Below are positions 42,864 to 51,188 of a stretch of DNA of 64,000 bases, one piece after another; the first letter of the stretch is position 1, and each line of letters starts with the position of its first letter. A model generated the notes under the pieces. It was not told the origin of the DNA. It worked only from the letters and a program-made list of their open reading frames with translations, and did no database searches. The position numbers and the translations under genes were made by a program. Source of the DNA: an uncultured bacterium (GTDB taxonomy: Bacteria > Cyanobacteriota > Vampirovibrionia > Gastranaerophilales > Gastranaerophilaceae); contig CAROLD010000009.1 of the NCBI GenBank assembly GCA_949035555.1, positions 5,216-69,215 on the forward strand. Direction: 5' to 3'.

Positions 42864-44144
42864 CTACCTTGCTCTGTAGTGACCTCTGACATGTGTTCCG
42901 TCACTTCTTGTGTAAGGTGCAATATAAACAGCTCCGCCGGCAGAATTCATCTGAGCATTACTTGGAATACCTATTTTGCCCCATTGACTTCTAATTTCGG
43001 CTTCTTTGTCCGTAAATTCTTCATTGGGCATATCTCCAATATCTTCGCGGGTGTATATTTTATTATCACCTGACAAAGGATTTCTGTAATTGGAATAATC
43101 GGCTTGGTTTTGTTGGTTTTGTATGGCGTTTGGATTAAATTCGTTGTGTGAAATTCCAGTTTCTAATACTCCATTTTGTGGAGTATTATTATGCGAATTT
43201 AATGGAATTGAAGGGTTTTCTTTTGTGTTTAATAGATTGGTTTTTATAGCTAATCCCACAGGTGTTGTACCAATATCTAGCCACTTGTCCAGGTTGACTT
43301 TTTTTGCAATATCATTTATCCTTATAAATGACAAGTCTTGACCCTCGGGTTCTGGACCCGCTAGGTTGGGGCTTGTCACTTTATGGAAATATTTATTTCC
43401 TTTTGCGTTTTCGGCTATTAAATAATCAACTCCATCTCCGCCAAGACGGTGAAATTTTGTAATATCAAATTTATGAGAATGCTGTGGGGCTTCCGTATTT
43501 AGATATTCCGCTTTTTTTAGATTTTTGCTTAAGTCTATTACTTTATCTGTATATTGTGGCTGTTGCCTATTTGTTTCTTTAAATCCATCACTAATAAGTT
43601 TAATTTCACCTAAATCTTTTCTTACAGGATTAGTTCCTCGTTCATAATTAGTGTAATATTCGTTACTTAATTTAGTTTGTTTAGGTTTTGAAAGAAGTTC
43701 TTTTTTTATACTATTTTTTTCAATATTTCCTGTAATTCCTCCTGCTACTGCACCGGTTCCAAGTCCAAAAACAGCATCAGTGGCGGCTGTATATAACGGA
43801 TTTTTATTTTCGGCTAACCCTCGTCCAAAACCGAATACGCTGCCTTCAGCAGCACCATCTATCGCACTTTGTGTAAATTTTTGTGCTAATTTTCGACCGA
43901 GAGATTTTTGCAGAAATTGTCCTGCTCCGGCTTTCACTGCTGAACCGCCAATGCCTACCCCTGGAACGGCGACACTGCCTATTTCAAATAGCCCTGCAGC
44001 GATTTGTTTGTTTCTGTAATCGGTAAATTCTTTATTGATTTTTTGTTCATACAATTTACCAAATTCTTTAATTATGGCGATTTTTTCTTCTCTGGTATAG
44101 TTGCCTCTTTCTAAAAATTTTTGTAGTTGTTCGTATTCTTGCAT
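42864..44144 (-). CDS. Phage- or toxin-like protein of unknown function
   Basis: A 426-aa protein without a signal peptide. Residues 1-50 are charged helix. About 48-150 is a Gly/Ala-rich stretch (GSVAVPGVGIGGSAVKAGAG; GLGTGAVAGGITGN) of the sort in polymorphic-toxin pretoxin regions and phage structural proteins. The second half is polar and Asn/Gln-rich. The segment IYTREDIGDMPNEEFTDKEA near 365 resembles phage minor-head/tail tails, and the end (YTRSDGTHVRGHYR) is a motif found at the C-terminus of many phage and secreted proteins. No nuclease residues or immunity gene recognised. It sits alone between gyrA and the PC4 gene, so a recent or relict acquisition is plausible. Confidence 0.55.
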   Translation of the reverse strand: MQEYEQLQKFLERGNYTREEKIAIIKEFGKLYEQKINKEFTDYRNKQIAAGLFEIGSVAVPGVGIGGSAVKAGAGQFLQKSLGRKLAQKFTQSAIDGAAEGSVFGFGRGLAENKNPLYTAATDAVFGLGTGAVAGGITGNIEKNSIKKELLSKPKQTKLSNEYYTNYERGTNPVRKDLGEIKLISDGFKETNRQQPQYTDKVIDLSKNLKKAEYLNTEAPQHSHKFDITKFHRLGGDGVDYLIAENAKGNKYFHKVTSPNLAGPEPEGQDLSFIRINDIAKKVNLDKWLDIGTTPVGLAIKTNLLNTKENPSIPLNSHNNTPQNGVLETGISHNEFNPNAIQNQQNQADYSNYRNPLSGDNKIYTREDIGDMPNEEFTDKEAEIRSQWGKIGIPSNAQMNSAGGAVYIAPYTRSDGTHVRGHYRAR

Positions 44145-44292
44145 TTTTAATATATCCTTTCTGCAAGGATAATACTAATGACTCGATTGTTGGCTAGAAT
44201 ATAATTATATCATTTGAATGCAAATTCGGTCAATCTGTCCGTGTGGTTGTAATTTTCAATTAAAGATAAATATATTTACCTCTTTTAGCATT

Positions 44293-44301
44293 TGTGATAA
44301 T
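44293..44301 (+). promoter_or_regulatory. Extended -10 promoter of the PC4-like gene
   Basis: TG at 44293-44294 and GATAAT at 44296-44301. Predicted start near 44308, giving about 25 nt of leader with AAGGAGAG. Confidence 0.5.
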
Positions 44302-44332
44302 ATCTAATAGCACAGATAATAAGGAGAGAAAC

Positions 44333-44572
44333 ATGGCAGATGCAAAAATTTTAGCAACTATTGAAAGAAGTGATACAGAACAATTACAGATTTCTGTCAG
44401 CGAATACAAAGGCAGAAGCTATTTGAATATGAGAATATTTTATACAACTGATGATGGTGCAACTTGGTTACCGACTAAAAAAGGTGTAACTTTCTCACCT
44501 GACCAATTGGATTTATTAACTGAAGCTATTGAAGAAGCTAAACAAGAATTTATGGCTTCTGAAGCTGAATAA
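44333..44572 (+). CDS. PC4/Sub1-like single-stranded DNA-binding protein
   Basis: A 79-aa protein. The ATG at 44333 follows AAGGAGAG; an upstream in-frame extension to 44294 lies in the promoter. The core SEYKGRSYLNMRIFYTTDDG then TWLPTKKGVTFSPDQ resembles the PC4 coactivator fold, in which a dimer of curved beta sheets binds single-stranded DNA. Bacterial members are short and their role is unclear (transcription or ssDNA protection). Single gene ended by the hairpin at 44582-44604. Confidence 0.78.
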   Translation: MADAKILATIERSDTEQLQISVSEYKGRSYLNMRIFYTTDDGATWLPTKKGVTFSPDQLDLLTEAIEEAKQEFMASEAE

Positions 44573-44581
44573 GATTTATTT

Positions 44582-44604
44582 CACCCTCTCCATCGGAGAG
44601 GGTG
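44582..44604 (+). terminator. Probable terminator of the PC4-like gene
   Basis: CACCCTCTCC pairs with GGAGAGGGTG around a 3-nt loop, 9 nt after the stop. Only a short TTT follows, so efficiency is uncertain. Confidence 0.6.
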
Positions 44605-44633
44605 TTTAGAATATAGATTAGGGTTTTATATAA

Positions 44634-46937
44634 ATGACAGAAGAAAGCATTCAAAGTAAATTATTTGAAGTTCCTGCCCGCAAACTTACTTTAAAAAAGC
44701 GTGGGACAGAGAGTGAGGATATTCTGAAATCTCCTCGCTATGCAGTTTGCCTTGTCAACTTAAAGGCTTTGGGTGTAAAAACTTTCAGTTATATAATTCC
44801 TCCTGAAATGCAGGATAAAATTAAAATCGGACAGGTTCTTCTTGTACCTTTTGGCAGACAGGGGCTTATAAATGCATTTTGTGTAGGGTTTTCCGATTAT
44901 CTTCCGCCAGAAATCAGAGCAAAACGCGTCGCAAAAATTTTGGATGAAACACCTCTTTTTACTGTTGAATATTTGAAACTTCTCGAGTGGGTTGCGAATT
45001 ATTATTGTACGGATTTAATTACTGTATTGAACACTGCAATTCCGTTAAAACTTATAGAAAAATCGCTTAAAACCGAGCAGACCATAGAATTTGTGCAAAC
45101 AGAAGGCGCGACAAAACGTCAGTTGCAAGTGTTGGAGTTATTGCAAGAGAAAGGAAAAATGCCTCTAATAGAGTTTGAAAAACTTGCAAAAACTACCCGT
45201 GCTACTATAAAAAAACTGGAGGCTCTCGGATGTGTGAAATTGACGGAAGAACAGATTTACAGAAATCCGCTTGATATTTTAAATATTGACAAAAAAGAAG
45301 ATTTATTTGAACTCTCAGAAACTCAGCAGGCTGTTTATGAAGGCATTTCTGAACAGATAAAAAATGAAGTTTGTCCGCAAATTTTATTGCACGGTGTCAC
45401 CGCCAGCGGAAAAACGGAAGTTTATTTCAAACTTATTGACGATACAATAAAAGCAGGCAAAAATGTTCTGTTTTTGGCGCCGGAAATTGCGCTTGCCTCT
45501 CAATTGACCAAGCGTCTTGCAAAAAAATTCGGAACGCAGGATACTGCAATCTGGCACAGCAGTATTTCAGAGGGCGAACGTTATGACGTATGGCAAAAAC
45601 TTTATAAAGATGAAATAAAAATTCTTGCAGGTGCGCGTTCTGCGGTGTTTGCTCCGTTAAAAAATATAGGATTGATTATTATCGATGAAGAGCACGAAGG
45701 CGCGTATAAACAAACCTCACCTGCGCCAAGGTATGATGCAAGACTTGTTGCCAGAAAGCTGGCGGAATTTAATAATTGCCCGCTGATTTTGGGTTCTGCG
45801 ACCCCTGATATTTCAAGCTATTACAGGGCTGTGAATACAAATCATTTGTTTGAAATGTTAAAACGGTATAACAACGCGAAAGTTGCGCCGGTTACCGTAA
45901 TTAATATGCAGGAATACGGCAGGGCGGCTTACAAAAGTTTGATTTCAAAACCTTTGCAGAGTGCTATAAAAGAAACTTTAGACAAAAACCAGCAGGTAAT
46001 TCTGTTGATTAATCGCCGCGGATTTTCTACATATACGCAGTGTCAGGGATGCGGACACGTAATCGAATGCCCTAACTGTGCTATCCCGATGATTTGGCAC
46101 GCAAAAGACAATATGCTCAAATGTCACTACTGCAATCATGTAGAATATTTTCCAGATGTATGTCCGAACTGCGGATTTGACGGGTTAAAAAATTCAGGCA
46201 CGGGAACTCAAAAAATTGAGCAGTATATTAATGACTTGTACCCTGATTATAATGTAGAACGTATAGACAGTGATGTATTAACCCGAAAAGGCGAACATAT
46301 AAGGCTTTTAGAGAAATTTCAGCGCGGAGATATTGATATTCTTGTTGGAACTCAAATGATTGCAAAAGGTTTGGATAACCCGAATGTAACGTTGGTCGGC
46401 GTAATTTCTGCTGATGCAAGCTTTAATCTGCCTGATTTCAGGGCATCAGAACGCGGGTTTCAGCTTCTGACACAGGTTGCAGGGCGTGCAGGGCGCGGAG
46501 AGTTTAAGGGGCGCGTTTATTTCCAAACTTACAACCCTGAATACTATGCACTGGAAAGCGCGAAATCCCAAAATTATTCGGATTTTTACCAAAAAGAAAT
46601 CCGTTCGCGCGAAGATTTTGACTACCCGCCGTTCAGCCAGATTATAAGATTAATTTTAAGTTCCCAGAATAATTTTCGTGCCGAAAAAGCCGCGCAGGAA
46701 ATTGCTTTAAGGCTTTGTACGATGATTGAAAAATTTGGATTTGGCGAAAGGCTTGAAGTTCTTGGACCGACCCCGTGCGTAATTGAGCGGATAAACAGTT
46801 ATTACAGATTTCAAATTATTATCAAGAACAAGCTTGAAGATAAAGGGCATCAATTTGTCTCAAGTTTTCTGAGTAAAATTAATGCTCCAAAAGATATAAG
46901 AATGACTATTGATGTTGATCCGTTAGATATTTTGTAG
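44634..46937 (+). CDS. priA: Primosomal replication-restart helicase PriA
   Basis: A 767-aa 3'-5' DNA helicase that reloads the replisome at stalled forks. The N-terminal fork-binding domain (about 20-130) is followed by superfamily 2 helicase motifs: HGVTASGKTEVY (Walker A) and DEEHEGAYKQ (Walker B). A double zinc site follows (CQGCGHVIECPNC and CHYCNHVEYFPDVCPNCG), then GTQMIAKGLDNPNV and the QVAGRAGRG motif VI. Length typical. The N-terminus is extended by about 25 residues before the usual start region. Confidence 0.95.
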   Translation: MTEESIQSKLFEVPARKLTLKKRGTESEDILKSPRYAVCLVNLKALGVKTFSYIIPPEMQDKIKIGQVLLVPFGRQGLINAFCVGFSDYLPPEIRAKRVAKILDETPLFTVEYLKLLEWVANYYCTDLITVLNTAIPLKLIEKSLKTEQTIEFVQTEGATKRQLQVLELLQEKGKMPLIEFEKLAKTTRATIKKLEALGCVKLTEEQIYRNPLDILNIDKKEDLFELSETQQAVYEGISEQIKNEVCPQILLHGVTASGKTEVYFKLIDDTIKAGKNVLFLAPEIALASQLTKRLAKKFGTQDTAIWHSSISEGERYDVWQKLYKDEIKILAGARSAVFAPLKNIGLIIIDEEHEGAYKQTSPAPRYDARLVARKLAEFNNCPLILGSATPDISSYYRAVNTNHLFEMLKRYNNAKVAPVTVINMQEYGRAAYKSLISKPLQSAIKETLDKNQQVILLINRRGFSTYTQCQGCGHVIECPNCAIPMIWHAKDNMLKCHYCNHVEYFPDVCPNCGFDGLKNSGTGTQKIEQYINDLYPDYNVERIDSDVLTRKGEHIRLLEKFQRGDIDILVGTQMIAKGLDNPNVTLVGVISADASFNLPDFRASERGFQLLTQVAGRAGRGEFKGRVYFQTYNPEYYALESAKSQNYSDFYQKEIRSREDFDYPPFSQIIRLILSSQNNFRAEKAAQEIALRLCTMIEKFGFGERLEVLGPTPCVIERINSYYRFQIIIKNKLEDKGHQFVSSFLSKINAPKDIRMTIDVDPLDIL

Positions 46938-46975
46938 CTATGGACTTTGTGTCCTTTTTGTCATAAATTTATTGT

Positions 46976-48109
46976 ATGTACGATGATTATAAAAAAATTC
47001 TGGATGAATTAAAAAAACATTCACATTTCAGGGATTTAAAGGATTACGAGGGAAAAGACGAGAAGTTTATCTTTTGGAAAGGTAAAAAACTCCTAAATCT
47101 TTCGTCAAATAATTATTTAAATTTTGCGGATAATAGGCAGATTACAGAAGAATTTTTAGCGGATGTCGGCAGTGAATATTCTTTTGGCAGTGCTTCGGCA
47201 AGACTTTTAACCGGTACCTTGCCTGTGTATAAGGAGTTGGAAAATCTTATATCAGGTTTGTACGGGAAAGAAAAAACTCTTCTTTATAACAGCGGATATC
47301 ACGCCAATGTCGGGATTTCGAGCGCTTTAAATCAAAGAGGCGATGTTGTTTTTTCCGATAAATTAAACCACGCGAGTATAATTGACGGAATGCAGTTGTC
47401 CGCGGGAAAGTTTTTCAGATTCCCTCATAACGATATGGAAGCATTTGAAAAACTTCTAATCCGTGAGCGTGAGAATTATAAAAATGCGTTCATTATTACA
47501 GAAAGCGTTTTTTCCATGGACGGTGATATTGAGGATTTGCGAAAAATCGTCGAATTAAAGAAAAAATACAACTGTATAATGATTGTAGATGAAGCCCATG
47601 CTTTTGGAGTTTTCGGAGAAAAAGGGCTTGGCGTTGCCGAAGAATTAGGGATAATTGACGATGTTGATTTAATTGTAGGAACTTTTGGAAAAGCTGTCGG
47701 CTCAATGGGGGCTTATGTTACGGGTTCTGAAACTTTGATTGATTTTTTGATAAATAAATCACGTTCGTTTATTTTTTCTACTGCATTGCCGCCTGTGAAT
47801 ATTGCTTTTACAAAATGGATTATTGAAAACAAATTTCCTCAGGTGAAAGATAAGCGCAAAAAAATGCTTAATATTGCAAAAAAAATGGGCAGTGACAGTC
47901 ATATTATTCCAATAATTGTCGGAGAAAATAAAGATACGGTTGATTTATGTGAAGTTCTTTTCCATAACGGATATTTTACACTTCCTATTCGGCCGCCGAC
48001 TGTGCCTGTCGGAACATCGCGTCTGCGGTTGTCTTTAACTGCGGATATCGCTGAAGATGAACTTGGAATTTTGATGGAGAAAATCAATGAAAAGCTGTTG
48101 GCTAAATAA
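46976..48109 (+). CDS. bioF: 8-amino-7-oxononanoate synthase
   Basis: A 377-aa alpha-oxoamine synthase that joins pimeloyl-ACP and alanine in biotin synthesis. The PLP lysine lies in GTFGKAVGSMGAY; DEAHAFGVFG and NHASIIDGMQLS are conserved. The closely related glycine C-acetyltransferase is possible on sequence alone, but bioG and bioC directly follow and overlap, which settles it. No Shine-Dalgarno is seen before the ATG; a TAAATT 6 nt upstream hints at a leaderless start, weakly. Confidence 0.9.
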   Translation: MYDDYKKILDELKKHSHFRDLKDYEGKDEKFIFWKGKKLLNLSSNNYLNFADNRQITEEFLADVGSEYSFGSASARLLTGTLPVYKELENLISGLYGKEKTLLYNSGYHANVGISSALNQRGDVVFSDKLNHASIIDGMQLSAGKFFRFPHNDMEAFEKLLIRERENYKNAFIITESVFSMDGDIEDLRKIVELKKKYNCIMIVDEAHAFGVFGEKGLGVAEELGIIDDVDLIVGTFGKAVGSMGAYVTGSETLIDFLINKSRSFIFSTALPPVNIAFTKWIIENKFPQVKDKRKKMLNIAKKMGSDSHIIPIIVGENKDTVDLCEVLFHNGYFTLPIRPPTVPVGTSRLRLSLTADIAEDELGILMEKINEKLLAK

Positions 48110-48746
48110 ACAAAATAACAAAAAACTTATTGTATTTTTTGCAGGCTGGAGTTTTGATGAAAACCCTTTCAAAACGTTTCAGACAGACAGTTATGATGTA
48201 CTTTTTGTTTATGATTACAATGAAATATCAGAAATTAATTTTGAACATTATGAGAGTAAAATTCTTATTGCCTGGTCAATGGGGGTTTTTGCTGCATATT
48301 TATTGAAAAGTTTGTTTCAAGATTTTGATTTAAAGATTGCTGTGAATGGTACAGTTACTCCTGTTGATGATGAGTTTGGAATACCTGTTAAAATGTTTGA
48401 ATTAACCTTAAAACACTCACAAAAAGGTTTGGAAGGCAAATTTTACAAAAATGTATTTTTAACCGAAGATGAATATAATTTATACTGTAAAAATCCTGTT
48501 CAACGTACGATTGAAAACAGAGTTTCCGAACTTGAAAATTTGTATGGTTTGATTAAAAATACAAATGTTGATTATGAAAAATTTTATGATTTTGCTATAG
48601 TGAGTGAATTTGACAAAATTATTCCTCCGAAAAATCAGATGGCAAGCCATCATAAAAATAAGGTTCCTGTCATAAGCTACCCGTACGGACATTTCCCGTA
48701 CTATAAATTCCAAAGCTGGGAAGATATTATAAATGCAAACAGATAA
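48087..48746 (+). CDS. bioG: Pimeloyl-ACP methyl ester esterase BioG
   Basis: A 219-aa alpha/beta hydrolase of the BioG (DUF452) family. The N-terminal FFAGWSFDENPF and the nucleophile in AWSMGVFAA are family marks; the last part has the catalytic His in YGHFPYYKF. BioG removes the methyl group placed by BioC once the pimeloyl chain is complete, replacing BioH. Overlaps bioF by 23 nt and bioC by 14 nt, so the three are translationally coupled. GGAG precedes the ATG. Confidence 0.9.
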   Translation: MKSCWLNKQNNKKLIVFFAGWSFDENPFKTFQTDSYDVLFVYDYNEISEINFEHYESKILIAWSMGVFAAYLLKSLFQDFDLKIAVNGTVTPVDDEFGIPVKMFELTLKHSQKGLEGKFYKNVFLTEDEYNLYCKNPVQRTIENRVSELENLYGLIKNTNVDYEKFYDFAIVSEFDKIIPPKNQMASHHKNKVPVISYPYGHFPYYKFQSWEDIINANR

Positions 48747-49473
48747 TAAACATATCAAAAAACAATTTGAAAAAAGTATGAAAGATTACGATAAAAATGC
48801 TGCCGTGCAGGACATGATGGCAGCAAAACTCGTGATTGAGTTATCTAAAATCGCATCAAATTTTGATAATGTTCTTGAACTCGGGGCCGGGACCGGACTA
48901 CTTACAAAAAAAATAGCAAGAAGTTTAAAATTTAAAAGTTATTACGCTAATGATTTGGTGGAAAAATCAAAAATTTATGTTCAAAAATTCATTCCCAATT
49001 CGATTTTTTTATTTGGAAATGCTTTAAAAATTAAACCCCCGCGAAAAATGGATTTGATTGTTTCAAATGCGATGTTTCAATGGTTTGACAATTTGGAAAA
49101 AGCTGTTTTGACTTTTAAGGGGCAGTTTAATAATGATGGAGTTCTGGCGTTTTCAACTTTTGCTCCTGAGAATTTTAAAGAAATAAAAGATTTAACAGGT
49201 TTAACTCTTAAATATAAAACCGAAGATGAAATAAAAGAAATTTTAGAAAAGTGCGGGTTTGAAATTCTGTATTGCGAAAGTTTTTATGAAGAATTAATTT
49301 TTAAAACACCGCTTGAGCTTCTTGCTCATATGAAACATACAGGGGTAAATTCACTATCGGAGAGTGTTTGGACAATGAAAAAAGTAAAAGAATTTTGTGA
49401 TAAATTTTCAAAAAAATATCCAAAAATTAAACTTACATATGCTCCAATAATTGTTATAGCGAAAAGAAAATAA
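48733..49473 (+). CDS. bioC: Malonyl-ACP O-methyltransferase BioC
   Basis: A 246-aa class I SAM methyltransferase that masks malonyl-ACP to start pimelate synthesis on the fatty-acid machinery. SAM motif VLELGAGTGLLTKKIA (about 50-65) and ALQWL-like region NAMFQWFDNLEKA are characteristic. The C-terminus HMKHTGVNS matches the conserved BioC helix. Overlaps bioG by 14 nt. bioA and bioB are not in this window; bioD is at 60990. Confidence 0.9.
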   Translation: MQTDNKHIKKQFEKSMKDYDKNAAVQDMMAAKLVIELSKIASNFDNVLELGAGTGLLTKKIARSLKFKSYYANDLVEKSKIYVQKFIPNSIFLFGNALKIKPPRKMDLIVSNAMFQWFDNLEKAVLTFKGQFNNDGVLAFSTFAPENFKEIKDLTGLTLKYKTEDEIKEILEKCGFEILYCESFYEELIFKTPLELLAHMKHTGVNSLSESVWTMKKVKEFCDKFSKKYPKIKLTYAPIIVIAKRK

Positions 49474-49487
49474 TCGTAATATAACAA

Positions 49488-49511
49488 GACTCCGGGTCTA
49501 TACCCGGAGTC
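49488..49511. terminator. Hairpin terminator between convergent genes
   Basis: GACTCCGGGT pairs with ACCCGGAGTC around a 4-nt loop, between the bioC stop and the CpxP-like stop. T runs are poor on both sides. Confidence 0.65.
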
Positions 49512-49529
49512 ACAAAAGACTTGTTTAGA

Positions 49530-50075
49530 CTATTTATTGGTGAAGTCAGGACGGTTCATAGGCTTGAAAAGTCCCGGTGTCCCTAACCCTTGAAAAGGAG
49601 GTCTGGCAGGATGATTTTTTTCAAACTTTGCTCTTCCTTCGGCTTTCATTTTTGCCAGTTCATTTTTTTGTTTTTTAGTTAAGATTTTTTCGAATTCTTG
49701 ACTGTTAGCTTTTCTGATTTCGTGAGCTTTTTTATGAAGTTCTCTGATTTCCGCAGTCAATTCTTCAATTCTTTCCTGCTGAGCTTTTTCTGCTATTCTT
49801 GAACGTTTAACGGCTTCGATTTCCTGACGTTTTGCAGAGATTTGTTCCATAACAGGTTTCATTTGTTCTCTTCCTTGTTGATGGATAGCTTTTGCTTTTT
49901 CTTTTTGTTTATCTGTTAAGTTTAATCTTTGTTCAAATTTTTGTCTCATTTGTTCTTTGTGGCATTTTCTTTGTTCAGCTGACGGCGGTTGAATCTGGTC
50001 AGCCATTACCGGAGTGAACATACAGCCGGCAGAGATTATTCCTGCGGCAAATAAAAGTGTTAATACTTTTTTCAT
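49530..50075 (-). CDS. CpxP/Spy-like periplasmic LTxxQ protein
   Basis: A 181-aa exported protein. Signal peptide about 1-25 (ends VMA). Two LTxxQ motifs: LTDKQ (about 53-57) and LTKKQ (about 131-135), with long charged helices between, as in Spy and CpxP chaperones and metal-stress sensors. A Pro/Arg/Lys-rich tail follows. It lies 21 nt downstream of the ECF sigma gene, so it is likely part of that regulon: a stress-induced chaperone or a sensor feeding back on the anti-sigma factor (inference). Confidence 0.82.
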   Translation of the reverse strand: MKKVLTLLFAAGIISAGCMFTPVMADQIQPPSAEQRKCHKEQMRQKFEQRLNLTDKQKEKAKAIHQQGREQMKPVMEQISAKRQEIEAVKRSRIAEKAQQERIEELTAEIRELHKKAHEIRKANSQEFEKILTKKQKNELAKMKAEGRAKFEKNHPARPPFQGLGTPGLFKPMNRPDFTNK

Positions 50076-50096
50076 AATATTCCTTTCTTTTTTATA

Positions 50097-50594
50097 CTAC
50101 ATTAAGTCTGTAAGTTTTTCCGCTAATTCTTTTTTAGCGTTGTAAAGTCTTGATTTTACAGTTCCAACGGGACATTTTAGTTTTTGCGCGCATTGTTCAT
50201 ATGTGTAACCGTTGATTTCGCAAATCATTATGACTTCTTTGAATTTTGGTTTCAGTTGATTAACTGCTTTTATTATCTTTTTTTGTCTTTCGAGACTTAT
50301 AACTTTTGTTTCAGGTGTTGATTTTTGGTCTTTGATATTTGTCATAATCAAATCATCTGATGTGGAAGCTGAAAAAACTTTATAATAAGAGGATTTTAAA
50401 TAATCCAGTGATGTGTTTTTGGTAATGCAGGAAATCCAGCTTTTTGCAGCGCCCTGCTCTTTGTATTTGTCTGAATTTTTCCAGATTTTAACATAGACTT
50501 CCTGTTCCAAATCTTCGTTTTCTTCTTTTGTAATAAGTCTTATGATATTTTTAATATTCTGTTTATTTTCTTTAATTATTTTGTTTAAATCCAT
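50097..50594 (-). CDS. ECF-type RNA polymerase sigma factor
   Basis: A 165-aa sigma70-family protein of the extracytoplasmic-function class. Region 2 (about 10-75; NEDLEQEVYVKIWKNSDKYKEQG, then AAKSWISCITKNTSLDYLKS) and region 4 (about 105-160; FKEVIMICEINGYTYEQCAQKLKCPVGTVKSRLYNAKKEL) are both present and region 3 is absent. The ATG follows the anti-sigma stop codon with no gap, so translation is coupled. Likely autoregulated (see the GAAC/CGTT element upstream). Confidence 0.92.
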   Translation of the reverse strand: MDLNKIIKENKQNIKNIIRLITKEENEDLEQEVYVKIWKNSDKYKEQGAAKSWISCITKNTSLDYLKSSYYKVFSASTSDDLIMTNIKDQKSTPETKVISLERQKKIIKAVNQLKPKFKEVIMICEINGYTYEQCAQKLKCPVGTVKSRLYNAKKELAEKLTDLM

Positions 50595-50939
50595 CTACTC
50601 TACCGTAATAAGTCCGTAAGAATCAACCGGCAGTCCTAAATCCTCAGCAGAAAGGGTTGTGCCGTATTTGAGCGTATCTGAAACGTCAGTGTTCAGATTT
50701 ATAACTCCTAAAGTTGTACCGCTGAGCATTAGCATACACAATGCACATGCGATTTTTACTTTAGCAAAATTTTTGCGTTTTTCTCTGTAATATGGTTTTA
50801 CTTCTTTCAGAAGGTCTGAAACTTTTTGCATTTTTTCGTGTTCGAGTTTGCAATCTTCGCATTCTTCGACATGTTTCAGCAATTCTTCTTCTGAGCGGAA
50901 GGTGAACAGAGCTTCGTATTTAGTACATTTTTCTTTCAT
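50595..50939 (-). CDS. Zinc-binding anti-sigma factor (ZAS type)
   Basis: A 114-aa single-pass membrane protein. The ZAS motif H-x3-C-x2-C appears as HVEECEDC (about 23-30) with an earlier Cys near 5. A membrane helix covers about 64-82, and about 32 residues lie outside. It should hold the sigma factor encoded immediately after it and release it on a stress. Unusually, the anti-sigma gene precedes the sigma gene; the reverse is commoner. RBS AGAGG. Confidence 0.82.
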   Translation of the reverse strand: MKEKCTKYEALFTFRSEEELLKHVEECEDCKLEHEKMQKVSDLLKEVKPYYREKRKNFAKVKIACALCMLMLSGTTLGVINLNTDVSDTLKYGTTLSAEDLGLPVDSYGLITVE

Positions 50940-50963
50940 TTTTTGTAACCTCTATACTCTTAA

Positions 50964-50987
50964 AACGATTGTAAACTAAAAAAGTTC
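50964..50987 (-). promoter_or_regulatory. Candidate ECF-sigma autoregulated promoter
   Basis: In minus sense GAAC (50987-50984), 16-nt spacer, CGTT (50967-50964), the form of many ECF promoters. It lies 25 nt before the anti-sigma gene. No good sigma70 promoter competes with it. Confidence 0.45.
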
Positions 50988-51026
50988 ATTTTATCAAATC
51001 GTAAAGTTAAAATATGTTTCAATTCC

Positions 51027-51055
51027 TTGAACTATCAAATTTTTTATAGTAAAAT
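51027..51055 (+). promoter_or_regulatory. Promoter of the envelope operon
   Basis: TTGAAC at 51027-51032, 17-nt spacer, TAAAAT at 51050-51055. Start predicted near 51062, just before the GGGGAG of the 34-aa ORF. Confidence 0.6.
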
Positions 51056-51079
51056 ATGAGGTGTATAAGGGGAGAAATT

Positions 51080-51184
51080 ATGGAATTTTTCAGAAAACAT
51101 CAAAAGGTAATTGTAGGTGTAATTTGTTTTACTTTTATTGCCTGGACAGTGGGCTTGATGTTGTTGCCGTTATTAGTTAAATAA
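51080..51184 (+). CDS. 34-aa small membrane protein
   Basis: ATG at 51080 with GGGGAG 8 nt upstream opens 34 codons. The peptide has a basic N-terminus (MEFFRKHQK) and one hydrophobic helix to the end (...WTVGLMLLPLLVK). The beginning resembles the N-terminal anchor of SurA/PpiD-type proteins (FRKHQK then hydrophobic), but the chaperone part is missing. The EnvC-like gene starts 4 nt after its stop and has no ribosome-binding site of its own, so this ORF probably drives that gene's translation. It may also act as a small membrane peptide. Confidence 0.6.
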   Translation: MEFFRKHQKVIVGVICFTFIAWTVGLMLLPLLVK

Positions 51185-51188
51185 TAAA

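Noticed and set aside
46976..48109. Glycine C-acetyltransferase (kbl) instead of bioF
   Set aside because: Both families share the motifs, but overlapping bioG and bioC make bioF the sensible call; no tdh is nearby.
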